This document shows, in pieces, positions 45,849 through 53,386 of a stretch of DNA of 64,000 nucleotides. A model generated the notes under the pieces. The model was not told the DNA's origin, ran no database searches, and worked only from the letters and a program-made list of their open reading frames with translations. The stretch covers positions 186,001 to 250,000 of the forward strand of contig NZ_QCYG01000004.1 of the NCBI RefSeq assembly GCF_003072065.1, written 5' to 3'. The DNA is from Thalassorhabdomicrobium marinisediminis (lineage in GTDB: Bacteria; Pseudomonadota; Alphaproteobacteria; Rhodobacterales; Rhodobacteraceae). Numbering within the stretch: position 1 is the stretch's first letter; every line of letters begins with the position of its first letter. The translations under genes were made by a program, and so were the position numbers.

Positions 45849-46432
45849 AGGGCACCTTTGGTCGACGGGATCGCGTCGCCTTTGCGCGGGTCGGTTTCCA
45901 CGGCCACCCGCAGGGCGCGGGCGACGGCCTTGAACGCGGCTTCGACGATGTGGTGGCTGTTGAACCCGTGCAGCCGGTCGATGTGCAGGGTGATGCCGCC
46001 GTGGGTGCTGAAGGCCTGAAAGAATTCGCGCACCAGTTCGGTGTCGAAAGCACCGATTTTCGTGGTCGGCAGGTCCAGATTGCAGATCAGATAAGGCCGG
46101 GCCGACAGATCAAGCGCGGCGCGCACCTGCGCGTCATCCATCGCCAGATGGCAATCGCCATAGCGGTTGATGCCGCGCTTGTCGCCCAACGCCTTGACCA
46201 GCGCCTGACCCAGTGCAATGCCCGTATCCTCGACCGTGTGGTGATCGTCGATGTGCAGGTCGCCCTTGGCCTTCACCGTCATATCGATGAGCGAATGGCG
46301 GGCCAGTTGGTCAAGCATGTGGTCGAAGAATCCGACGCCGGTCTGGTTGTCGTAGGTTCCCGTCCCGTCGAGGTTGAGTTCGACGCTGATCCGGGTCTCG
46401 GCGGTTTCGCGGGTGATCGTGGCTGTGCGCAT
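45845..46432 (-). CDS. hisB: imidazoleglycerol-phosphate dehydratase
   Basis: HisB dehydrates imidazole glycerol phosphate to imidazole acetol phosphate with manganese. The 195-residue monofunctional enzyme (no phosphatase domain) shows [33 protein letters not shown] and [13 protein letters not shown], the His/Glu metal sites. It is the first gene of the hisB-hisH unit; the ATG is at [15 protein letters not shown]. Confidence 0.96.
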   Translation of the reverse strand: MRTATITRETAETRISVELNLDGTGTYDNQTGVGFFDHMLDQLARHSLIDMTVKAKGDLHIDDHHTVEDTGIALGQALVKALGDKRGINRYGDCHLAMDDAQVRAALDLSARPYLICNLDLPTTKIGAFDTELVREFFQAFSTHGGITLHIDRLHGFNSHHIVEAAFKAVARALRVAVETDPRKGDAIPSTKGAL

Positions 46433-46630
46433 GTGGGCATCCCTTTGAAGTCGCGGCCCTTATAGGGCGCGCGTCCGACCGGGCCAAGCCACTAGATCAT
46501 GTGGGTGTGGCGTCGAATGCGCGGTCGCCGCGTCGCATCCGAGGACGGGCTTGACGTGGGCCGCCGCTGCGGTAGCTGTTGGACCCGCAAAGGCTTGAGA
46601 ATTTTCGGCGCAGAACAGGGGCAGGGCAGC

Positions 46631-47224
46631 ATGAATTCGGACTTTCTGGACATCCCGCAGGGCAAGATCGCTTCGGTGGTGACGCATCTGGAAATGCGCG
46701 AGAAACCCGAAGTGGCGCCCCATCCCGCCCCGGCCGCCGAGCTCGTGTTCCACGCCCGTCCGGAGCTTGACTGGTATCGCGATCTGTTCAGCCGGATCGG
46801 CGCGGACTGGCTGTGGTTTTCCCGGCTGGGGCTGAGCGACGCAGAGCTTGCCTCTGTGCTGAACGACGACCGGGTGCATGTCTATTCGGTGCGCGTCGAT
46901 GGCCGCGATGAGGGGATGTTAGAACTCGATTTTCGCGAGCCGGGCGAATGCGAGCTTGGGTATTTCGGCTTCACCCCCGCGATGGTGGGCAAGGGGGCGG
47001 GACGGTGGCTTATGGGGCAAGCGATTGCCAAAGCCTGGGCCGAGCCGATCACGCGGTTTCATGTGCACACCTGCACGCTGGACAGTCCGCAGGCGCTGCC
47101 GTTCTATCTGCGCTCGGGTTTCACCGCTTACCGCCGACAGGTCGAGATCGCCGATGATCCGCGGCAGGCCGGTATCCTGTCGCCAGACCGCGCGCCGCAC
47201 GTGCCGATCATTCCCGCCGACTGA
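46631..47224 (+). CDS. GNAT-family N-acetyltransferase
   Basis: A 197-residue protein with the GNAT fold in its C-terminal two thirds. The acetyl-CoA motif is visible as LGYFGFTPAMVGKGAGRWLMGQAI, followed by FHVHTCTLDSPQALPFYLRSGF, the typical beta-5 to alpha-4 region. The N-terminal 50 residues look like an extra domain (EMREKPEVAPHPAPA). The substrate is unknown. The ATG after GGGCAGC is the only good start; the longer frame is Arg/Gly-rich and unlikely. Confidence 0.85.
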   Translation: MNSDFLDIPQGKIASVVTHLEMREKPEVAPHPAPAAELVFHARPELDWYRDLFSRIGADWLWFSRLGLSDAELASVLNDDRVHVYSVRVDGRDEGMLELDFREPGECELGYFGFTPAMVGKGAGRWLMGQAIAKAWAEPITRFHVHTCTLDSPQALPFYLRSGFTAYRRQVEIADDPRQAGILSPDRAPHVPIIPAD

Positions 47225-47245
47225 AACCGGCGTCAGGTCAGGTGC

Positions 47246-48241
47246 CTAGGACAGGACGACGCGGCGCGGCATTGTCAACGTCCAGACCAGCCCGTCCGGC
47301 GCGTAGTCGATCACGGCCTTGCCGCCGACCGAAGCCCCGGCGATTGTGCAGATGACCGTTTGGCCGAATCCGGTCCGGGTGGGGGCCGAGACCGGCGGTC
47401 CGCCCTGTTCCTCCCAGCGCAGCACAAAGGTATCCCCCTCATAGCGCCAAGACTGGTCGATATGCCCGGTATCGTTCGACAGCGCGCCGTATTTCACCGC
47501 GTTCGTTGCAAGCTCATGAAACGCCATGCCGATCCCCTGTGCTGCATCGGTGGCGAAGCGGGCCTTCGGGCCGGACAGATGCAGCCGGTTGTCCTCGCAA
47601 TGCACAAAGGCCGAAAGCTGGCCGGTGGCGATGGTGCGCAAATCCACGGAGTCGAGATTGTTGGACACCAGCGCATCAAGGTTGCGGCCCAGCCCGGCCA
47701 GCCGCGCCGAAAACCGTTTGAGCGCGTCGTTCGAAGCCTCGCGGCCGAAGGTGCGCCGTGCGATGGCGTTCACCACGGTGAGCAGGTTCTTGGACCTATG
47801 GCGCACCTCAAGCAGCAAAAGGTGGCTGTGTTCCTCGGCCTGTTTCAGGCTGGTGATATCCATGATCGCCACGATGCCGGTCACGGGGCGCGGCAGCCCG
47901 TCCGGCTGGCGCGGCTCGAACCGGACTTCCTTGCGGGCCGCGACCCAGCGCAAAGAGCCGTCGCGATGTTGCACGCGGTGTTGCACGTCTATGGAAGGCG
48001 CGGATTCGGGGGGCAGTAGCCGGTGCACCTCATGCTCGATGGTGTCGCGGTCGGCCGGGTGGATCCGACCGTGCAGCTCGGCGCGGGCAATGGGCACCTC
48101 TGCCGGCAGATCGAAAATCTCGGCGGCGACGGGATCAAGGGTGATCGTATCGCGCAGATAATCGACATCCCCCATACCAAGCCCGGCCACCTTGCGGGCA
48201 ATCTTGTAACGCTCTTCAAAGGTCGTCGGGGCAGGGGGCAT
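47246..48241 (-). CDS. PAS-domain HWE-type sensor histidine kinase
   Basis: A soluble 331-residue kinase. Residues 1-130 form a PAS domain with its PAC end (RVQHRDGSLRWVAARKEVRFEP...GIVAIMDITSLKQAEE). The phosphoacceptor region is LLLLEVRHRSKNLLTVVNAIARRT with His as the likely phosphorylation site, and the ATP lid region reads MAFHELATNAVKYGALS with WEEQGGPPV, the features defining HWE kinases. There is no membrane helix. No response regulator is next to it, so the partner is unknown. It may sense light, redox or a ligand; the PAS lacks an obvious LOV cysteine motif. Confidence 0.88.
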   Translation of the reverse strand: MPPAPTTFEERYKIARKVAGLGMGDVDYLRDTITLDPVAAEIFDLPAEVPIARAELHGRIHPADRDTIEHEVHRLLPPESAPSIDVQHRVQHRDGSLRWVAARKEVRFEPRQPDGLPRPVTGIVAIMDITSLKQAEEHSHLLLLEVRHRSKNLLTVVNAIARRTFGREASNDALKRFSARLAGLGRNLDALVSNNLDSVDLRTIATGQLSAFVHCEDNRLHLSGPKARFATDAAQGIGMAFHELATNAVKYGALSNDTGHIDQSWRYEGDTFVLRWEEQGGPPVSAPTRTGFGQTVICTIAGASVGGKAVIDYAPDGLVWTLTMPRRVVLS

Positions 48242-48377
48242 GGGCAGGTCCGGCGCATCAAGGGGATGGCCGTTCGGCCTGCCGTCAAAATGCGCGACCT
48301 TGCACCGGTTGGCAAGGCGAAGCGACCGGCGAGGGGGCGCCGCGTGCTTTGGTCGAAATGTTATGGAAGTGACGAAA

Positions 48378-48452
48378 TGGAGCGGGCGAGGCGATTCGAA
48401 CGCCCGACCCTAACCTTGGCAAGGTTATGCTCTACCCCTGAGCTACGCCCGC
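48378..48452 (-). tRNA. tRNA-Gly (anticodon GCC)
   Basis: GCGGGCG pairs with CGCCCGC in the acceptor stem, followed by T and an encoded CCA. The anticodon loop TTGCCAA sits in a TAACC/GGTTA stem. The D arm (GCTCAGGGGTAGAGC) and T loop (TTCGAAT) are canonical. Length 75 bases. Confidence 0.96.
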
Positions 48453-48471
48453 ACCGTTTCGTGAGGCAGGA

Positions 48472-48499
48472 TGTATAAAGTCTGGCTGGCACCCGCAAG
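48472..48499 (-). promoter_or_regulatory. probable promoter of tRNA-Gly
   Basis: CTTGCG and TATACA are 16 bases apart on the minus strand; the -10 ends 19 bases before the tRNA 5' end. Confidence 0.4.
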
Positions 48500-48582
48500 A
48501 GGAAAAAACGACTTTTCGCGAATATTTTTCACCCCCGGCGCGGGCCTTGGTTTTCCAGCGCAAAACGGGGCGGAGAACGAAG

Positions 48583-48614
48583 AAAGGGGCGACCAAATCC
48601 ATGGCCGCCCCTTT
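48583..48614 (-). terminator. hairpin after the DUF481 gene
   Basis: AAAGGGGCG pairs with CGCCCCTTT around a 14-base loop, about 35 bases past the DUF481 stop on the minus strand. The U-run (TTTCTTCG) is weak. Confidence 0.55.
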
Positions 48615-48649
48615 CCCCTTGGTCCTCGAGAATGCAAAAAACGAGGGAC

Positions 48650-49468
48650 TTATTGGAAGTTGTACACCAGCGAGACGCCGAAGGTGTTGTCGGTGTCTTT
48701 CAGGCCCGGCTGCGGGTCGGTGTGGTATTCGGTCTGCACGCTTGTGCGCAGGGCCAGCACGTCGGTCATCGCCACGTTCACGCCAAGATCGTTGTAGACC
48801 ACGGTGTCGCTGTCCGACGCGATGATGTCGGTGTCATTGGTGAGCGAGACGGTGTCTGTCAGGCTATTGTAATAGTTCGACGACACGCTGATCGCGGGCT
48901 CTTCAAGATCGTCCGCCGTGTTCAGATCTGCCACACGGTAGCCGACGCCACCCTGCACCGACCACTGCAGATCGGCGGTGTTGTAGATCCGGTAGCCCAC
49001 ACCCGCGCCAAGGTAGTTGTCAGAGGTGTCGAAGGGCAAGCTGTCGACGGAGCCCTGCAGCTTGGCGAACCCGAAGTAGGAGCGGCCGAAGTCGCGGGTG
49101 TATTGCGCGCTGTAAAGCAGGCTCTCTTCGGTCGAGACGCCATCGGTCTCTGCGTACTGGTAGCTCAGCTGCAGGTCATAGCCGTTGAGACCGTCATAGT
49201 AGCCCATGTTCATGCCAAGGCCCACGGATGCGTTGTCAGTGTTGCCGTCCGTAGCATTGGCTTGCAGGGCGACCGATCCGTCGAACCCGAGGGCACGGCC
49301 TTCGTTGCCGAACGACGGCACGTCACGCTCGAAATCGTCTTCGATGCTTTCGCGCAGGTCTTCGTTGCGGGTCTCGGCGGCGGAATCGCCCAGAACGGTC
49401 TGTGCCATGGCGGGCGCGCCCGCGAAAGCGACAACGGCGGCGGTCATAAGAAGGTATGTTTTTGTCAT
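48650..49468 (-). CDS. DUF481 outer-membrane beta-barrel protein
   Basis: This 272-residue protein has a signal peptide (MTKTYLLMTAAVVAFAGAPAMA, cut before QTVLG) and a DUF481 domain, predicted as an outer-membrane barrel: alternating aromatic strands such as YDLQLSYQYAETDG and YFGFAKLQGSVDSL, and a C-terminal strand ending VSLVYNFQ with an aromatic near the terminus. It is single, with no neighbour hinting at a role. The ATG at MTKTYLLMTA is preferred; the frame upstream is His/Arg-rich. No transport specificity can be read. Confidence 0.85.
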   Translation of the reverse strand: MTKTYLLMTAAVVAFAGAPAMAQTVLGDSAAETRNEDLRESIEDDFERDVPSFGNEGRALGFDGSVALQANATDGNTDNASVGLGMNMGYYDGLNGYDLQLSYQYAETDGVSTEESLLYSAQYTRDFGRSYFGFAKLQGSVDSLPFDTSDNYLGAGVGYRIYNTADLQWSVQGGVGYRVADLNTADDLEEPAISVSSNYYNSLTDTVSLTNDTDIIASDSDTVVYNDLGVNVAMTDVLALRTSVQTEYHTDPQPGLKDTDNTFGVSLVYNFQ

Positions 49469-49664
49469 GATAAGTCCTGTTCGTTCGGGACGCCGCGGCG
49501 GCGTCGATCGTGCTGCCCAAGGCAGCGTTGCATTCACGTCGGACCAACAGTGCTGCGCCGCAGAAGTTCCACCTTCGCGCCAGTTTTTTTGGTGACGTAG
49601 GGGAAGGTGGAGCGCGAGGTTTTTGTGTGGGTGCCGCTGATCCTGAATGATGGCGCACAATAAT

Positions 49665-49693
49665 CGGGCCGGCCCTTTGTTGGGGCCGACCCG
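49665..49693 (-). terminator. hairpin after pyc
   Basis: CGGGCCGGCCC pairs with GGGCCGACCCG (one mismatch) around a seven-base loop, 34 bases past the pyc stop, followed by GATTATTG on the minus strand. Confidence 0.55.
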
Positions 49694-49726
49694 GCGTTGA
49701 GCGCTTCAGAAAGGGCAGAGGGGCCG

Positions 49727-52700
49727 CTACTCCAGTTCGACCAGAAGATCCTTGGCGTCGATCTGCGCGCCGGGGGCGACGTGGATCGCCTTGACGACTG
49801 CATCACGCTCGGCATGCAGGCCGGTCTCCATCTTCATCGCCTCGATGGTGAGCAACAGGTCGCCGGTCTTCACCGGCTTGGCCACGGTGGCGGCGACTGT
49901 GGCAACGACGCCCGGCATGGGTGCGCCCACGTGATCGGCATTGCCCGGGTCCGCCTTGGGTCGCTTGGCCGAGGTGCCCGCCACGCGGCGGTCGGACACG
50001 CGGATGGTGCGGGGCTGGCCGTTCAGCTCGAAGAACACTTTCACGTCGCCTTCTTCGCTGGTCTCGGACACCGCTTGCAGGCGAATCTCCAGCGTCTTGC
50101 CGGGGTCGATCTCTGCGCTGATCTCCTCGCCCGGTTCCATGCCATAGAAAAAGGTCCGCGTGGGCAGGGTGCGCACCGGGCCGTAGAGCGCGTGACGGCG
50201 GGCGTAGTCGATGAACACCTTGGGATACATCAGGTAGCCGTTCAGGTCTTCGTCGTCGATCTCGATCCCGTCGAGCGTCTCGGACAGTTCCTTGCGCACC
50301 GCTTCCAGATCGACGGGCTTAAGGTGCTTGCCGGGCCGCTCAAGGTTCGGCTTTTCGTCCTTGAGCACCGTTTTCACGATGGTGTCGGGAAAGCCGCCGG
50401 GGGGCTGGCCCAGATTGCCGCGCATCATGTCGATGACGCTGTCAGGGAAGCTGACATCGACGGCTGGATCCTCGACCTCTTCGCGGGTCAGGCCCTGACT
50501 GACCATCATCAGCGCCATGTCGCCCACGACCTTGGACGAGGGCGTGACCTTGACGATATCGCCAAACATTCGGTTCACGTCCGCATAGGTCTGCGCGACC
50601 TCGTGCCAGCGTTCTTCCAGCCCGAGGCTGCGCGCCTGCGCCTTGAGGTTGGTGAACTGGCCGCCGGGCATCTCGTGCAGATAAACCTCCGACGCAGGCG
50701 CTTGCAGACCGGATTCGAAGGCCGCGTAATGGGCGCGCACGGTTTCCCAGTAGTTGCTGATCTCGCGGATGGCGGCCACATCAAGGCCGGTGTCGCGGTC
50801 GGTGTGTTTGAGCGCCTCGACGATAGAGCCCAGCGTCGGCTGCGAGGTGTTGCCCGAAAGCGCGTCCATCGCCGCGTCGATCGCGTCGACCCCCGCGGCC
50901 GAGGCCGCCAGCACCGTCGCGATGGCCGCACCCGAGGTGTCGTGGGTGTGGAAATGGATCGGCAGGCCGACTTCATCCTTGAGCGCCGAAATCAGCTGCG
51001 TCGCGGCCTTGGGCTTGAGCAGCCCGGCCATGTCCTTCAGGCCCAGCACATGGGCGCCGGCCTTCTCGAGATCCTTGGCCATGCCGACGTAATACTTCAG
51101 GTCGTACTTGCTGCGGTCGGGGTCGTTGATGTCGCCGGTGTAGCAGATCGTGCCTTCGCAGACCTTGTCGGCCGCGATCACGGCATCCATCGCCACGCGC
51201 ATGTTCTCGACCCAGTTGAGGCTGTCGAACACGCGGAACACGTCCACCCCCGAGGCCGCCGCCTGCCGCACGAATTCTTGCACCACGTTGTCGGGATAAT
51301 TGGTGTAGCCGACGCCATTGGACGCGCGCAGCAGCATCTGCGTCATGATGTTGGGCATCTTCGCGCGGATGTCGCGCAGGCGTTGCCACGGGCACTCCTG
51401 CAAGAAGCGATAGGCCACGTCGAAGGTCGCGCCGCCCCAGCATTCCACCGAGAAGAGCTGCGGCATGTTCGCCGCATAGGTCGGCGCGACACGCACCATA
51501 TCGATCGAGCGCATCCGCGTTGCCAGCAGCGACTGGTGCCCGTCACGCATGGTGGTGTCGGTGATGAGAAGTTGCTTTTGCTCTTTCATCCAGTCGGCCA
51601 CGGCCCCGGGCCCCGACTGATCAAGGATCTGCCGGGTGCCGGGGGCGGGGTCCTTGGTTTTGGGGGCCGGGGCGCGGGGCGGCAGGGCCTCGGCCTTCGG
51701 TTTCGCGCGGCCCTCGGTCTCGGGATGGCCATTCACGGTGATGTCCGCGATGTAGGTGAGGATTTTCGTCGCCCGGTCACGACGCGGCTTGAAGTCGAAC
51801 AGCTCGGGCGTGGTGTCGATGAAGGACGTGGAATATTCGTTGTTCAGGAACGTGGGGTGTTTGAGCAGGTTTTCCACGAAAGCGATGTTGGTGCTGACGC
51901 CGCGAATGCGGAACTCGCGCAGGGCGCGGTCCATGCGGGCGATCGCCGCCTCGGGGGTGGGGGCCCAAGCGGTGACCTTGGTCAACAGGCTGTCGTAATA
52001 GCGCGTTATGACAGCGCCGGCATAAGCGGTGCCGCCGTCCAGCCGGATGCCCATGCCCGTGGCGCTGCGGTAGGTCTGGATGCGGCCATAATCGGGGATA
52101 AAATTGTTGGTCGGGTCTTCGGTGGTGACGCGGCACTGCAGCGCGTGCCCGTCCAGCTTCACATCATATTGCGACGCACAGCCGGTGGCCTCGACAAGGC
52201 TTTTGCCTTCGGCAATCTTGATCTGGGCCTGCACGATGTCGATGCCCGTAACCTCTTCGGTGACGGTGTGTTCGACCTGCACACGGGGGTTCACTTCGAT
52301 GAAGTAGAAGTCGCCTGTGGTCATATCCATCAGGAACTCGACCGTGCCGGCGCATTCATAATTGACGTGGGCGCAGATTTTCTTGCCCAGATTACAAAGC
52401 GTTTCGCGCTGGGCCTCCGAGAGGTAGGGGGCGGGCGCGCGTTCCACCACCTTCTGGTTGCGCCGCTGGACCGAGCAATCCCGCTCCCACAGGTGGTAGA
52501 TTTCTCCGTGGCTGTCGCCGAGGATCTGCACTTCGACGTGGCGCGCCTTGGTGATCATCTTCTCAAGGTAGCCTTCGCCATTGCCAAAGGCGGCTTCGGC
52601 CTCGCGCCGGCCTTCGCGCACTTTCTCCTCAAGTTCGTCGGCGGAGTGGATCGGCCGCATCCCGCGCCCGCCACCGCCCCAGGACGCCTTGAGCATAAGG

Positions 52701-53170
52701 GGATAGCCGATCTCATCGGCCTCGGCGCGGATCGCGTCCATATCGTCGCCCAGCACTTCGGTGGCGGGAATCACCGGCACGCCGGCCTCGATCGCGACCT
52801 TGCGGGCGCTGGCCTTGTCGCCAAGCGCGCGCATGGTTTCGGCGCGCGGCCCGATGAATTTGATGCCATTGGCGGCACAAGCGTCAACAAAATCGGGGTT
52901 TTCGGACAGCAGTCCATAGCCCGGATGGATCGCGTCGGCGCCGCTTTCGAGCGCCACGCGGATCATCTCGTCAATGCTCAGATAGGCGGCAACGGGGCCG
53001 AGGTCTTCGCCGATCCGGTAGGCTTCGTCGGCCTTGAAGCGATGCAGGCCGAGCTTGTCCTCTTCGGCGTAGACCGCGACCGTGCGTTTGCCCATTTCAT
53101 TGGCTGCCCGCATGATACGAATGGCAATCTCGCCCCGGTTCGCGATGAGGATTTTTTCAAAGTCCGCCAT
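49727..53170 (-). CDS. pyc: pyruvate carboxylase
   Basis: Pyc carboxylates pyruvate to oxaloacetate with ATP and biotin, replenishing the TCA cycle. The 1147-residue single chain has the usual order: biotin carboxylase (MADFEKILIANRGEIAIRIMRAA; ATP-grasp KASWGGGGRGMR), carboxyltransferase (LLITDTTMRDGHQSLLATRMR; FRVFDSLNWVENM), tetramerisation region, and a C-terminal biotin carrier with EAMKMETGLHA (biotinyl Lys). The Met at MADFEKILIAN is the family start; an in-frame CTG/Met 11 codons upstream is not needed. It is divergent from the UvrD-type gene. Confidence 0.97.
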   Translation of the reverse strand: MADFEKILIANRGEIAIRIMRAANEMGKRTVAVYAEEDKLGLHRFKADEAYRIGEDLGPVAAYLSIDEMIRVALESGADAIHPGYGLLSENPDFVDACAANGIKFIGPRAETMRALGDKASARKVAIEAGVPVIPATEVLGDDMDAIRAEADEIGYPLMLKASWGGGGRGMRPIHSADELEEKVREGRREAEAAFGNGEGYLEKMITKARHVEVQILGDSHGEIYHLWERDCSVQRRNQKVVERAPAPYLSEAQRETLCNLGKKICAHVNYECAGTVEFLMDMTTGDFYFIEVNPRVQVEHTVTEEVTGIDIVQAQIKIAEGKSLVEATGCASQYDVKLDGHALQCRVTTEDPTNNFIPDYGRIQTYRSATGMGIRLDGGTAYAGAVITRYYDSLLTKVTAWAPTPEAAIARMDRALREFRIRGVSTNIAFVENLLKHPTFLNNEYSTSFIDTTPELFDFKPRRDRATKILTYIADITVNGHPETEGRAKPKAEALPPRAPAPKTKDPAPGTRQILDQSGPGAVADWMKEQKQLLITDTTMRDGHQSLLATRMRSIDMVRVAPTYAANMPQLFSVECWGGATFDVAYRFLQECPWQRLRDIRAKMPNIMTQMLLRASNGVGYTNYPDNVVQEFVRQAAASGVDVFRVFDSLNWVENMRVAMDAVIAADKVCEGTICYTGDINDPDRSKYDLKYYVGMAKDLEKAGAHVLGLKDMAGLLKPKAATQLISALKDEVGLPIHFHTHDTSGAAIATVLAASAAGVDAIDAAMDALSGNTSQPTLGSIVEALKHTDRDTGLDVAAIREISNYWETVRAHYAAFESGLQAPASEVYLHEMPGGQFTNLKAQARSLGLEERWHEVAQTYADVNRMFGDIVKVTPSSKVVGDMALMMVSQGLTREEVEDPAVDVSFPDSVIDMMRGNLGQPPGGFPDTIVKTVLKDEKPNLERPGKHLKPVDLEAVRKELSETLDGIEIDDEDLNGYLMYPKVFIDYARRHALYGPVRTLPTRTFFYGMEPGEEISAEIDPGKTLEIRLQAVSETSEEGDVKVFFELNGQPRTIRVSDRRVAGTSAKRPKADPGNADHVGAPMPGVVATVAATVAKPVKTGDLLLTIEAMKMETGLHAERDAVVKAIHVAPGAQIDAKDLLVELE

Positions 53171-53261
53171 AGCCTGCGCCTCCCTATTTTGCAGTTGCAG
53201 CATTTATGCGGAGTTTTTTGAAGGTGTAAACTGCTTTACGCGCAACTGGTCGTTCGGGTGG

Positions 53262-53321
53262 CTGGGGGCGCTGCCCCCCGGCCTGCGGCCGCCCCCCGGG
53301 ATATTTTCAAGCAAAGATGGG
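53262..53321 (+). repeat. dispersed GC-rich intergenic repeat, copy 5
   Basis: GGGGGCGCTGCCCCCCGGCC, TGCGGCC, CCCCGGGATATTTTCAAGC and AAAGATGGG repeat the copy at 42402 with few changes. Here it lies between divergent genes (pyc and the helicase), so a terminator role is not obvious. Confidence 0.8.
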
Positions 53322-53386
53322 CCAGTTTGGAACATATGGCGAACACGGTCTTTTCTTAACCTTCGGGTTTCGATAGATTGGGCGCC

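Noticed and set aside
49697-53221. A 1174-codon open frame on the plus strand across pyc
   Set aside because: It is antisense to pyruvate carboxylase in a GC-rich genome where stops are rare in this frame. The product is His/Asp/Gly-rich without any domain, and pyc is complete.
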